Positions 14,020 to 22,704 of a DNA stretch of 37,183 bases are shown here, one piece after another. Each line of letters opens with the position of its first letter. Positions within the stretch are counted from its first letter, which is position 1. The notes below the pieces were generated by a model, which saw nothing but the letters and a program-made list of their open reading frames with translations, was not told the DNA's origin and searched no databases. Where the stretch lies: the NCBI GenBank assembly GCA_017558715.1, contig JAFYTT010000101.1, forward strand, positions 1 through 37,183, given 5' to 3'. This DNA is from Clostridia bacterium. GTDB lineage: Bacteria > Bacillota > Clostridia > Oscillospirales > CAG-272. Made by a program: the position numbers and the translations under genes.

Positions 14020-15468
14020 ATGATCAATTTGAACCGTGCCGTTCTGCGCGATAAGATTCACGCCTGCTGGATCGGCAAGAACATCGGCGGCACAATGGGT
14101 ACCCCGTATGAGGGCAGACAGCAGATCAACGACATTCAGGGCTTTTCCACACCTGCCGGTGTTGTTCTGCCCAATGACGATCTCGACCTGCAGCTCGTCT
14201 GGCTTCATGCGATGGAAACCTTCGGTCCGTATTCCGTCGACTGCAAGATTCTCGGCGAATGTTGGATGAACTTCATTCCGCCGGAATGGAACGAATACGG
14301 TATCGGCAAGAACAACATGCGCTCGGGTTTGATGGCACCGCTGTCGGGCGAATACATGAACACCTGGAAACATTCCAACGGCGCGTGGATCCGTACCGAG
14401 GTCTGGGCTTGTATGGCTCCTGCCGCTCCCGATGCTGCGATCCGCTACGCGAGAGAGGATGCCTGTGTTGACCACGGTGCGGGCGAGGGTACTTATGCGG
14501 CGATCTTTGTTGCGGCAATGGAATCCGCCGCTTTCGTCATCAATGACATCCGTACCCTGATCAACATCGGTCTGTCAAAGATTCCCGCTGACTGCCGCAT
14601 GACGCGTTCCATCAAGCTGCTGCTGGATTGCTATGACAATGGCGTTGACTGGAAGGATGCACGCAATAAGCTTGTTGAAGATTCTGCCGATCTCGGTTGG
14701 TTTGAAGCACCTGCCAACGTCGCGTTCTCGATGCTCGGTATGCTGTACGGCGAGGGAGACTTCAAGAAGTCCATGATTCTTGCCATCAACTGCGGCGATG
14801 ATACCGACTGTACCGGCGCAACGCTCGGTGCACTCTGGGGCATTATGTACGGTACTGCAGATATTCCCGAGGACTGGGCGTCCTACATCGGCGACGGCAT
14901 CACGACCGTTGCTGTCAATAAGGGCTCGCTTTATGGTACACCGACGACCTGTACCGAGCTGACCGAGCGCGTTTACAACATGATTGAGGTCACACTCAAG
15001 GCAAACCGAGTCGGTCATGTCCGTATTTCCGATGAGCCCATGTCTGCCGATGAAGGTGACATCAAGTGGTTCAGCAATGATACATACGCAAAGACGCTGT
15101 GCAGCAAGCCCGGTAAGTCTTATGAATACGACTTCATCTGGGGTAAGGGCGAGGTTCGTTTTGACGGTGATCCTGTCATTGCGGCAGGCGAATCGATCGA
15201 TGTGACGATCTTCTTCCGCAACAACCGCACCTTCAACGATCCCAAGCATCTGCGCCTGCGCTGGATGCTGCCCGACGGATTTACCGTTTCCGGAGGCAGA
15301 CGCGATCTCTACCTGCCGCATCTGTCCATGCACAGCGATGCAACCGCATCCGTGACCTTTACGATCACTGCAGGCGAGCATGTCGATTCTGTCAACCGTC
15401 CCGTGCTCGAGGTCATTGCGCAGGGCAGACCGACTGCAGGTTATCTGCCGGTTGTGCTGCTTGGTTGA
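14020..15468 (+). CDS. ADP-ribosylglycohydrolase family protein with C-terminal beta domain
   Basis: A 482-residue protein. Residues 1-330 are a DraG/ADP-ribosylglycohydrolase fold, all-helical with a di-metal centre: N52-D53-D54 (PNDDLDLQ), DHGAGEGTYAA near 151-161, and the metal-binding G259-D-D-T-D-C-T-G-A. The family removes ADP-ribose or hydrolyses related N-glycosidic bonds. Residues about 385-482 look like an immunoglobulin-type beta sandwich (SIDVTIFFRNN, LRLRWMLPDG), an unusual addition suggesting carbohydrate or protein binding. There is no signal peptide. The ATG follows GAGAGGAG. Single-gene unit with its own promoter and terminator. Such longer members in gut Clostridia may act on sugar nucleosides rather than on ADP-ribosylated protein; this is inference. 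Confidence 0.85.
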   Translation: MINLNRAVLRDKIHACWIGKNIGGTMGTPYEGRQQINDIQGFSTPAGVVLPNDDLDLQLVWLHAMETFGPYSVDCKILGECWMNFIPPEWNEYGIGKNNMRSGLMAPLSGEYMNTWKHSNGAWIRTEVWACMAPAAPDAAIRYAREDACVDHGAGEGTYAAIFVAAMESAAFVINDIRTLINIGLSKIPADCRMTRSIKLLLDCYDNGVDWKDARNKLVEDSADLGWFEAPANVAFSMLGMLYGEGDFKKSMILAINCGDDTDCTGATLGALWGIMYGTADIPEDWASYIGDGITTVAVNKGSLYGTPTTCTELTERVYNMIEVTLKANRVGHVRISDEPMSADEGDIKWFSNDTYAKTLCSKPGKSYEYDFIWGKGEVRFDGDPVIAAGESIDVTIFFRNNRTFNDPKHLRLRWMLPDGFTVSGGRRDLYLPHLSMHSDATASVTFTITAGEHVDSVNRPVLEVIAQGRPTAGYLPVVLLG

Positions 15469-15491
15469 TATTTTTCGGATGTTATGAAATG

Positions 15492-15538
15492 AAACTGCTG
15501 TAAGTCCATCCTATGATGTGCTTGCAGCAGTTTTTTTG
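15492..15538 (+). terminator. Rho-independent terminator
   Basis: AAACTGCTG pairs with CAGCAGTTT across a loop of about 24 bases, followed by a run of T. Confidence 0.85.
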
Positions 15539-15605
15539 TCAATTTGTTTAATCTATGATTCGCAATATGGTTGAGATCTACACCTATAAATAGATATTTC
15601 GGTTA

Positions 15606-15634
15606 TTGCTTCTTATGGTTATTTGTGATATACT
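15606..15634 (+). promoter_or_regulatory. Sigma-A promoter for the XRE regulator
   Basis: TTGCTT (15606-15611), a 17-base spacer, and TATACT (15629-15634). Confidence 0.7.
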
Positions 15635-15678
15635 GTATTCGCAGCTGTAAAAACAACTAAAGGAAATAAAAACGGAAT

Positions 15679-16752
15679 ATGAGTCTTGCAGATAAATTAA
15701 AAGATCTTCGTAAAACCAAACAAGTATCTCAGGAGAAATTTGCCGAGTATCTTGGTGTTTCCTATCAGGCAGTGAGCAAGTGGGAGAACGGAATCACATC
15801 CCCGGATATTTCGCTGCTGCCCGATATCTCACGGTATTTTGATATCACAGTCGACGAACTATTACAGGCGGAAAAGATAGACGAAAGAGCATATTTTGAA
15901 GATTGCAGTCGGCGTTCCGAGGATATGTTCCGAAACGGAAAAAGAGAAGAAATTATTCCGATCTGGCTGGAAGCCTATAGAAAAATGCCGAATAATCCCG
16001 CAGTGAAAGAAATGCTGATGTCGGTTTATTTTGATACAGACAAAGTAAAGTACCAGAAGGAAATCATCGAGCTTGGTACAGAACTGTATAATACAAAAAA
16101 TGATCCCATGCTGGACAGCTATTATCAGGGACAGGCAATCGGACAGGTTTCACGGACTTATTATGAAAACGGAAATACAGAAAAAGCAAAGGAATGGGTG
16201 TGGAGAGCACATTCGATCATGCATGCACAGGAAATGATGTTTATGCAGATCGAAGATAACGAAGAATGGTTGGTCGGAGATTTTCGTTTTGCAAATCACT
16301 GGTTTTTTGACAAATTGTTCTACATGGCTATGCGATTGAATCAGGTCGGTGTGAAATGCAATGGTGATGATTATGTGCAAAAGGTCAATCTGGCTGTTGC
16401 AAATATTTTTGAGCTTGTGTTTCCGGGAGACGATATGAGTTATGAATCTTTACAGCATCTTTGTATTCTGCATCGGTGTATTGCAGAAGATGAAACAGCA
16501 CTCGGAAAAGATGAAGCAGTTGTACGAAAGCATCTCACGCGCGCGGTTGCCTGTGCTGTCAGATCAACAAGCATACAGGCGCACACACTCCAGCATCCTC
16601 TGGTGTACGGCTGGCAGATTGCGGATGCACCGACCGATCACAAACAAATGGTAAGAGCGCTTCGCGAGGAGATGATGTGGCAATGTTATGAGACATACCG
16701 CGATCGATCCTGGTTTACAGAGTTGATTTCACAGCTTGATAGTGTCGAATGA
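15679..16752 (+). CDS. XRE-type helix-turn-helix regulator with TPR-like C-terminus
   Basis: A 357-residue DNA-binding protein. Residues 1-62 are a Cro/C1-type helix-turn-helix (RKTKQVSQEKFAEYLGVSYQ, AVSKWENG, SPDISLLPDIS, FDITVDELL). The remaining 290 residues are helical and resemble tetratricopeptide-like repeats (YFEDCSRRSEDMF, IIPIWLEAYRKMPNNPAVKE), probably sensing a peptide or small molecule. A possible AAAGGA ribosome site is rather far from the ATG (about 15 bases). The gene is clearly more AT-rich than its neighbours and may be acquired. The target is unknown; no obvious operon partner. Confidence 0.88.
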   Translation: MSLADKLKDLRKTKQVSQEKFAEYLGVSYQAVSKWENGITSPDISLLPDISRYFDITVDELLQAEKIDERAYFEDCSRRSEDMFRNGKREEIIPIWLEAYRKMPNNPAVKEMLMSVYFDTDKVKYQKEIIELGTELYNTKNDPMLDSYYQGQAIGQVSRTYYENGNTEKAKEWVWRAHSIMHAQEMMFMQIEDNEEWLVGDFRFANHWFFDKLFYMAMRLNQVGVKCNGDDYVQKVNLAVANIFELVFPGDDMSYESLQHLCILHRCIAEDETALGKDEAVVRKHLTRAVACAVRSTSIQAHTLQHPLVYGWQIADAPTDHKQMVRALREEMMWQCYETYRDRSWFTELISQLDSVE

Positions 16753-16759
16753 ATCAGAA

Positions 16760-16807
16760 AAACCGCTCTCACAAACGGAATCATCCGTTGTGGGAGCGGC
16801 TTTTTTG
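16760..16807. terminator. Bidirectional Rho-independent terminator
   Basis: A long stem, AACCGCTC...GAGCGGCTT with inner CACAA/TTGTG and CGGA/TCCG pairing, between convergent genes; T and A runs flank it. Confidence 0.92.
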
Positions 16808-16809
16808 TA

Positions 16810-17949
16810 TCAATAAATCGTAATCGGTGTATTGATCACCGTATGCTTTGCCATCAGATCTTCATCATAGGTGATCTCTGCGATCATCGGTGCGATCTTT
16901 TCGGCATAAACCTCGGACTTGACGTATTCCTTGAAATTGCCCATCATCGATTCATAGACGGGCTTGTTCCAGCCAAGCTCGGGAAGCGGACAGCGGAGCA
17001 TGATGTGCGTTGCGTAGGAAGCATCGACGCGGCGCAGCTCGTCTATTTTCATATCGAACGCGGCATTGATAAATTCATCCGGAAGTGCGGTCGTACGGGA
17101 GAGGATGTATCCGTCGGTCAGTGTGTGACGTCCGGCATCCTCGCTGTACTCATTTTCCAGTGTCAGGAAATCCTCACCTGCATTGAGTCTTGCCATCAGA
17201 TCGTCACACAGTGCCAGCTTTGCGGCAGCTTCTTCTTCGGTCAGCTCGGCTGTCACGACATTGCCCTGCTCGTCCATGACGGCGTTTCCATCCGCATCAA
17301 CAATGTTTTTATCGGCTGTGCGGATGTAGATGTGACGGACGCAGACATAATTCTCTTCATAGAACGCATTGAACTGTTCTGTCGAAATCGGTTCTGCACC
17401 GCTGGTTCCGACAGAAGTATCGCCATACAGGTAGGTGTAAACATGCGCGATCTTTTCATCGGCAAGATACATTTCCCGCAGAGAATCTGCATTGAGACCG
17501 ATGGGTGCAAGCGCCTCATTGAGTGCTTTTCTGCCGCCGACGTTCTCGATTTCCGCATTGACAATTTCATCAACGGCGGAAAGAACGGAGGAGGGCAGAG
17601 ACAGTTTGTAGTAATCGAACAGATACAGACTGATGCAGTTGGATTCAACGATCTCACGGATTCTGGCACCGAGATAATCGGCGACGGTGGTTTCCTCAAG
17701 CTCGCCCTGATCGTTCTGTACGGTGATGACGGAGGTCAGATAGTCCTCTGTATCCTCACCGCCGAGCATCTGCAGATAATAAGACTTATATACAGAAGTC
17801 CAGTAGGTATACATGTTTTCCGTAACCTCGGTCAGCTCATACTTCATGACCGGTGCGGAGGTATCGGCAGCACAAGAGGTCAGAACCAACGCTGTCATCC
17901 ATACCGCGAGCAGAACTGCGGCAAAACGTTTGAACATAATTTTCATCAT
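16810..17949 (-). CDS. Lipoprotein, peptidyl-prolyl isomerase/foldase-like (PrsA/SurA type)
   Basis: A 379-residue exported lipoprotein: MMKIMFKRF, a hydrophobic core, lipobox LTSC with C26. A helical N-terminal region (about 30-200) resembles the SurA/PrsA chaperone part. A parvulin-like segment follows around 200-310 (VCVRHIYIRT, EEAAAKLALCDDLMARLNAG, LENEYSEDAG). It probably helps exported proteins fold between membrane and wall. Isomerase activity is uncertain because the parvulin core is divergent. The gene follows typA by 8 bases with only a poor ribosome site, so translation probably depends on coupling. The start could be either of the two adjacent ATGs. Confidence 0.78.
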   Translation of the reverse strand: MMKIMFKRFAAVLLAVWMTALVLTSCAADTSAPVMKYELTEVTENMYTYWTSVYKSYYLQMLGGEDTEDYLTSVITVQNDQGELEETTVADYLGARIREIVESNCISLYLFDYYKLSLPSSVLSAVDEIVNAEIENVGGRKALNEALAPIGLNADSLREMYLADEKIAHVYTYLYGDTSVGTSGAEPISTEQFNAFYEENYVCVRHIYIRTADKNIVDADGNAVMDEQGNVVTAELTEEEAAAKLALCDDLMARLNAGEDFLTLENEYSEDAGRHTLTDGYILSRTTALPDEFINAAFDMKIDELRRVDASYATHIMLRCPLPELGWNKPVYESMMGNFKEYVKSEVYAEKIAPMIAEITYDEDLMAKHTVINTPITIY

Positions 17950-17957
17950 GATGCTGT

Positions 17958-19793
17958 TTATTTTTTCTGTGCCTTGATGGCTGCCTGCGCCTTCAGACGC
18001 AGAGAGTTATCAAGGATTCTCTTGCGGACACGGATATTCTTCGGCGTAACTTCGATCAGTTCATCGTCAGCGATGAATTCCATTGCTTCCTCAATGGTCA
18101 TGATCTTGGGAGGCGTCAGCGTCAACGCTTCGTCGGCACCGGTGGAGCGGATGGCAGTCAGATGCTTCTTCTTGCAGACGTTGACGGCGATATCCTCAAC
18201 CTTGGGGCATTCACCGACGATCATGCCTTCATAGACATCAACCTGGTTGGAGATAAACATGATACCGCGATCCTGTGCGTTGAAGACACCGTAGGAGGTG
18301 GATTCGCCCGTTTCGGATGCGATCAGAGAACCGGTGAAGCGGCGAACGATCTCACCGCAGTGCGGCTGATAGGAGTCGAACATCGAGTTCATGATACCTT
18401 CACCGCGCGTGTCGGTCAAAAATTCGGAACGGTAACCGAACAGACAGCGTGTCGGAATCTCATATTCGATGTGCATACGCTCGCCCTTCTTCTGCATGTC
18501 GAGCAGGTTACCCTTGCGCTGACCCATCTTTTCGATGACAGTGCCGGAGAATTCGTCCGGAACGTCGATATAGACTTTTTCGACAGGCTCCATGACAACG
18601 CCGTCTTCTTCCTTGAGAATGACGTGCGGGGTGGACAGTGCCATTTCGTAGCCTTCACGGCGCATATTTTCCACGAGAATGGACAGGTGCATTTCACCGC
18701 GTCCGCAGACACGGAATTCATTTGCGGATGCACCGTCGGAAACGCGCAGGGAAACGTCCTTGAGCAGTTCTTTGTACAGACGCTCACGCAGATGACGGGA
18801 GGTGACATACTTGCCTTCCTTGCCTGCAAACGGAGAGTCATTGACGGAAATGGTCATTTCGAGCGTCGGCTCGGAGACCTTGACAAATTCCAGCGGCTCG
18901 GGTCTGTCGTTCTTGCAGATGGTATCACCGATGGTGATGTCTTCACAGCCGGAGAAGCAGACGATATCGCCGACGGTTGCTTCTTCTACCGCAACACGGC
19001 GCAGACCGTCGATCTGATAGAGTGCCTGGACTCTGGCGCGCTTTGCCTTTGCATCGGGATTATGATAGTTGCAGACGGAAATTTCTTCGTTGACGTGGAG
19101 CACACCGCGCTCAATGCGTCCGATGGCAATACGACCGACATAGTCGTTGTAGTCGATGGAAGAAACGAGCATCTGCAGCGGACCTTCGTTGTCACCCTCG
19201 GGTGCGGGAATGTAATCGAGAATGGTCTCAAACAGCGGCTTGAGGTCTTCGGATGCTTCGAAGGGAGAGTAGGAAGCGGTACCTGCACGGCCGGAACACC
19301 AGATCATCGGAGAATCGAGCTGTTCATCCGTTGCGTCCAGTTCCAGAAGCAGTTCCAGCACTTCGTCGCCGACTTCATCCAGACGTGCGTCGGGCTTGTC
19401 GATCTTGTTGATGACGATGATGACACGGTGGTTGAGCTCCAGCGCCTTCTGCAGAACGAAACGGGTCTGCGGCATCGGACCTTCTGCCGCGTCAACGAGC
19501 AGAACAACGCCGTTGACCATCTTCAGAATACGTTCGACCTCACCGCCGAAGTCTGCGTGACCGGGCGTGTCAATGATGTTGATTTTCGTGTTTTTATAGT
19601 GGACTGCGGTGTTTTTTGCGAGAATGGTAATGCCGCGTTCGCGCTCCAGGTCATTGGAGTCCATGACGCGGGTCGTGGTTTCCTGGTTTTCACGGTAGAT
19701 GCCGCCCTGCTTGAGCAGACCGTCAACCAGCGTGGTTTTGCCGTGGTCAACGTGTGCGATGATGGCTACGTTTCTTAAATCTTCTCTGACCAA
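17958..19793 (-). CDS. typA: Translational GTPase TypA/BipA
   Basis: A 611-residue GTPase binding the ribosome, with roles in 50S assembly and stress adaptation (family knowledge). G1 AHVDHGKTT at 14-22, RGITI switch region, DTPGHADFGGE, and NKIDKPDA are all intact. The EF-G-like domains II, III and V follow, with the BipA-specific C-terminal domain (SLIASETGESTSYG, GMIVGECPK, RSTGADEALTLTPP). The start is TTG at 19793, 9 bases after AAGGAG. Full length for the family. It leads a two-gene operon with the foldase-like lipoprotein. Confidence 0.97.
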   Translation of the reverse strand: MVREDLRNVAIIAHVDHGKTTLVDGLLKQGGIYRENQETTTRVMDSNDLERERGITILAKNTAVHYKNTKINIIDTPGHADFGGEVERILKMVNGVVLLVDAAEGPMPQTRFVLQKALELNHRVIIVINKIDKPDARLDEVGDEVLELLLELDATDEQLDSPMIWCSGRAGTASYSPFEASEDLKPLFETILDYIPAPEGDNEGPLQMLVSSIDYNDYVGRIAIGRIERGVLHVNEEISVCNYHNPDAKAKRARVQALYQIDGLRRVAVEEATVGDIVCFSGCEDITIGDTICKNDRPEPLEFVKVSEPTLEMTISVNDSPFAGKEGKYVTSRHLRERLYKELLKDVSLRVSDGASANEFRVCGRGEMHLSILVENMRREGYEMALSTPHVILKEEDGVVMEPVEKVYIDVPDEFSGTVIEKMGQRKGNLLDMQKKGERMHIEYEIPTRCLFGYRSEFLTDTRGEGIMNSMFDSYQPHCGEIVRRFTGSLIASETGESTSYGVFNAQDRGIMFISNQVDVYEGMIVGECPKVEDIAVNVCKKKHLTAIRSTGADEALTLTPPKIMTIEEAMEFIADDELIEVTPKNIRVRKRILDNSLRLKAQAAIKAQKK

Positions 19794-19816
19794 AACTGTC
19801 GTCTCCTTACTTTATG

Positions 19817-19838
19817 GCACGGTGATACTTTGCCGTGC
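19817..19838 (-). promoter_or_regulatory. Hairpin in the typA leader
   Basis: GCACGG/CCGTGC closes a 10-base loop just upstream of the typA ribosome site. It may affect translation or mRNA stability. Confidence 0.5.
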
Positions 19839-19881
19839 AGTGTTTGAAAATGGATATGAATTTTTGAAATGATACATTATT

Positions 19882-19910
19882 ATTATAGCACAAAAGGTCG
19901 GATTTGAAAA
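19882..19910 (-). promoter_or_regulatory. Probable typA promoter
   Basis: Reverse strand TATAAT (19882-19887) with a weak -35 (TTTTCA, 19905-19910) at a 17-base distance. Confidence 0.65.
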
Positions 19911-19983
19911 GAGGATATAAAAAATAATTCCTTTGTGAGCGGAAAATTTACAATCAATTTACAAACAGATTTTGTGGAAACGA

Positions 19984-20022
19984 ACGAAAAACGGACAGAA
20001 GCACGATGGGTGTTTCTGTCCG
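19984..20022 (-). terminator. Terminator of the glycosylase-EIIC-isomerase operon
   Basis: Reverse strand CGGACAGAA/TTCTGTCCG, a perfect 9-bp stem with a 13-base loop, then TTTTT. Confidence 0.92.
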
Positions 20023-20035
20023 ATCCGTATGATTC

Positions 20036-20971
20036 TTATTCCTCAAAAACCCCGTAGGTCTCGAGCATCCATTTTCCGATCTCGTACTTAACCGTTGTCA
20101 TTTTCTGCTGTAAGAAAACCGTAGGATTTGCCAGTTTATCATCCGGCAGAAGATTACGGCGCTTGTGATGGCTATCTCCTCCGACGCGCAGGGTATCCGG
20201 TGCCTCAAAGCTGAAGAAGCCCTTGTAACCGATCTCAATCAGCGCTTTGATGATCTGGTCGAAGTTGACGATACCGACCATCGGCATGACATGGGCATCC
20301 GAGGTACCCCAGTTGTCCTGAATGTGCAGCGCACGCAGATGAGAACCGAGCTCCAAAAGATCGTGATACTGATCAAAGCCTTTGCCGATATTGGCGTGTC
20401 CCGTATCCCAGCATGCATGAAGGCGCGGTACACCTGCTTCCTCAATGAACTGCCGCATTTCCAGTCCACGGCGGAAGTAATAACCGTAATTGCCGTCTTG
20501 AAAATTCTCAATCAGAATGTCTACGCCGTATTTTTCCGCCGTTTCGCCAAGCTCACGACAGAAGCGGAGGTTTTCATGGATGAATTTGTCCTGTGTATCT
20601 CCGTCCAGATAGATACCGTGAATCGTGATATGGGGAATTCCGAGCATTGCACAGGCTTCGATGGAATGATGGATCGCCTGCATATAGGCAGGTCGTTTGT
20701 CCGGATCGAAATAATCCTGATACGGCAGAAACGGCGCGTGTGCCTGTACAAAATCATAGCCATAGGCATCTGCTTTCTTTGCGCAGTCCTCCGCTTCCCG
20801 TTTCCATCCGTCACCGGATTCATACCAGACCGACCCCGGATATGTTACGGCACAAAAACTCAGATCAAAATGACGGAACGGGGTGTCCCGAAAGCAATCG
20901 AGTGTATAGCTCAGTGCCCGTGAATCTTTGATATATTCGCAAAAATCGTCTGTTGTTGTTGCCAGTTTCAT
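20036..20971 (-). CDS. Sugar phosphate isomerase/epimerase-like TIM barrel
   Basis: A 311-residue xylose isomerase-like barrel, a second, longer relative of the protein at 1987-2817. Candidate metal ligands: Glu in ILIENFQDG, Asp/His in CWDTGHANIG, His in RALHIQDNWG, Glu in FSFEAP. HAPFLPYQDYFDPDKRPAYM resembles the substrate-lid region of this family. ATG 20971 follows AAGGAG. It lies 18 bases after the PTS IIC-like gene on the same strand, suggesting that it processes the imported sugar; the substrate is unknown. It closes a three-gene operon ending at a strong terminator. Confidence 0.9.
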   Translation of the reverse strand: MKLATTTDDFCEYIKDSRALSYTLDCFRDTPFRHFDLSFCAVTYPGSVWYESGDGWKREAEDCAKKADAYGYDFVQAHAPFLPYQDYFDPDKRPAYMQAIHHSIEACAMLGIPHITIHGIYLDGDTQDKFIHENLRFCRELGETAEKYGVDILIENFQDGNYGYYFRRGLEMRQFIEEAGVPRLHACWDTGHANIGKGFDQYHDLLELGSHLRALHIQDNWGTSDAHVMPMVGIVNFDQIIKALIEIGYKGFFSFEAPDTLRVGGDSHHKRRNLLPDDKLANPTVFLQQKMTTVKYEIGKWMLETYGVFEE

Positions 20972-20989
20972 CGTTGTGCTCCTTGTTGG

Positions 20990-22048
20990 TTAGTCTAATT
21001 TCAAATCGTTTTCTTTGATCCAGCCGATCTTCCGCAGAATCAGACCGAATCCCCATGTCAGTACCGCCGGAAGCACGAAGCAGATCAGAATCAGACCCGC
21101 CCAGTCCATCGCGGTGATCGCCGTTTTCGTTCCTGCGGCAATGTCGTTCACCCAGCCGGTGTAAACGCCGATCTGTCCGACCAGTCCGCAGGTACCCATG
21201 CCGGATGCAATCGCTTCTCCGTTCATTTCGAGCCGGAACACGCATGTTGCAAGCGGACCTGTGATGGCAGAGGTCAGGATCGGCGGGATCCAGATCTTCG
21301 GATTTTTGATGATGTTGCCCATTTGGAGCATGGAAGTACCGATGCCCTGTGAGAGCAGACCTCCGACGCCGTTTTCACGGAAGCTCATGACAGCAAAGCC
21401 CACCATCTGCGCACAGCATCCCGCCACCGCAGCACCGCCTGCAAGTCCTGTCAGAAGAAAGACGCGGCAGATGGCGGCAGAGGAGATGGGGAGCGTCAGC
21501 GCGATGCCGACGAGAACGGAAACCACGATACCCATCAAAAACGGATGAAGAACGGTTGCATCCTTGATGAACTGACCGACAGCGTTTGCGGCGGCACCGA
21601 TGTAGGGTGCAGTCAGCGCAGACAGCGCAACGCCCGAGAAAATCGTGACAAACGGCGTGACAATCAGATCAATGCGTGTTTCTTTGGAGACCGCTTTGCC
21701 AAGCTCTGCCGCGATGATGGCAATGAACAGCACGGCAAGCGGACCGCCCGCACCGCCGAAGGAATTGGCAGATGCGCCGACAGCAAGCAGGGAATACAGC
21801 ACCAGCGGCGGTGCTTTCAGTGCATAACCGATGGCACACGCCATGGCTGGACCCGACATGCTTGTTGCAAAGCCGCCGATTTCGTTCAGAAACGGCAATC
21901 CGAACTGTGTACCGAGGGTATTGATGATCGTACCGATGAGCAGGGAACAGAACAGACCCTGTGCCATCGCGGACATGGCATCGATACCGTAGCGTTTTGC
22001 GGAAAAAATGATGTCTTTGCGTTTGAGAAATGCTTTGAATTTGTTCAT
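20990..22048 (-). CDS. PTS_EIIC_2 (PfoR-like) membrane protein
   Basis: A 352-residue membrane protein with about nine hydrophobic segments, rich in Gly and Ala (GVALSALTAPYIGAAANAVG, GLAGGAAVAGCCAQMVGFAV, GPLATCVFRLEMNGEAIASG). These match the PTS EIIC type 2 / PfoR-like superfamily, which imports sugars or has been linked to regulation. The start at 22048 is favoured by AGGAG 7 bases upstream; the frame extends upstream to 22126 into the previous gene. No EIIA or EIIB domain is fused or adjacent, so any phosphotransfer partners are elsewhere. Sits between a deoxyinosine glycosylase and a sugar isomerase in one probable operon. Confidence 0.85.
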   Translation of the reverse strand: MNKFKAFLKRKDIIFSAKRYGIDAMSAMAQGLFCSLLIGTIINTLGTQFGLPFLNEIGGFATSMSGPAMACAIGYALKAPPLVLYSLLAVGASANSFGGAGGPLAVLFIAIIAAELGKAVSKETRIDLIVTPFVTIFSGVALSALTAPYIGAAANAVGQFIKDATVLHPFLMGIVVSVLVGIALTLPISSAAICRVFLLTGLAGGAAVAGCCAQMVGFAVMSFRENGVGGLLSQGIGTSMLQMGNIIKNPKIWIPPILTSAITGPLATCVFRLEMNGEAIASGMGTCGLVGQIGVYTGWVNDIAAGTKTAITAMDWAGLILICFVLPAVLTWGFGLILRKIGWIKENDLKLD

Positions 22049-22068
22049 TGGGTTACTCCTGAAAATGA

Positions 22069-22554
22069 TTACATCAAATAAGGCAGAATGGCAGACCATG
22101 CATCGATCAGCATTTCCTCTGTACATGCGGCATTGGCGGGAGAGGTGGAGGGCAGAACGATGGCGGGGATTCCTGTCTGCGGGAATATGTACTTTTCATA
22201 AAGCCGCCCCGCTGTTTTTCCTCCGCAGAAGATCGCGCGGATGTCGGCGTTTTTCAGAATCGGTCGGATGTCGTTTGGAACCGTACGGCGGATGGTCGCA
22301 TCGGCAGAACCGTCAATATCACACGCGGCACAGGTATCCCACAGCGCGATGTGATGCGTTTTGAGAAACCGAATCTTTTCTTCCACAGTCTGTGGGAAAT
22401 CAGCTTGCAGAAGCGTCGCAAGTGTTTTCCAGAATCGGTTGCGCGGATGACCGTAGTAGAACTGCACCTCGCGGGATTTGACCGACGGAAAGGTACCGAG
22501 GATCAGAATACGGCTGTCCTCATCATAGATTGGGTCAAAGGGATGGACTTGCAT
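22069..22554 (-). CDS. DNA-deoxyinosine glycosylase (uracil-DNA glycosylase family)
   Basis: A 161-residue member of the family 6 uracil-DNA glycosylase-like enzymes, which remove deaminated bases, mainly hypoxanthine, from DNA. LILGTFPSVKSRE at 18-30 is the first active-site motif, YYGHPRNRFW holds the conserved asparagine and histidine, and LPSTSPANA is the C-terminal loop. Full length for the family. ATG 22554 has a strong GGAGGT ribosome site. It leads a three-gene operon with sugar-uptake genes, which is probably an organisational coincidence. Confidence 0.92.
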   Translation of the reverse strand: MQVHPFDPIYDEDSRILILGTFPSVKSREVQFYYGHPRNRFWKTLATLLQADFPQTVEEKIRFLKTHHIALWDTCAACDIDGSADATIRRTVPNDIRPILKNADIRAIFCGGKTAGRLYEKYIFPQTGIPAIVLPSTSPANAACTEEMLIDAWSAILPYLM

Positions 22555-22578
22555 ACAGGTTACCTCCGTGATATGTTC

Positions 22579-22607
22579 ATTATATCACAGCCGACAGAAA
22601 AACACAA
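22579..22607 (-). promoter_or_regulatory. Promoter for the deoxyinosine glycosylase operon
   Basis: Reverse strand TTGTGT (22602-22607), a 17-base spacer, and TATAAT (22579-22584). Confidence 0.75.
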
Positions 22608-22641
22608 GACTCGCGTCGATATTTTACAAAATTACCGATAC

Positions 22642-22670
22642 TTGACGGCGCGGCGAATCTATGGTATAAT
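22642..22670 (+). promoter_or_regulatory. Sigma-A promoter for the TetM-like gene
   Basis: TTGACG (22642-22647), a 17-base spacer, and TATAAT (22665-22670), 34 bases before the ATG. No long leader or attenuator precedes the gene, unlike tetM itself. Confidence 0.88.
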
Positions 22671-22704
22671 TTTTCAGAGATACGATGATCGGAGGAAACA
22701 GGGT

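Noticed and set aside
18162..19778. 538-residue forward frame opposite typA
   Set aside because: Antisense shadow; the typA motifs are complete on the reverse strand.
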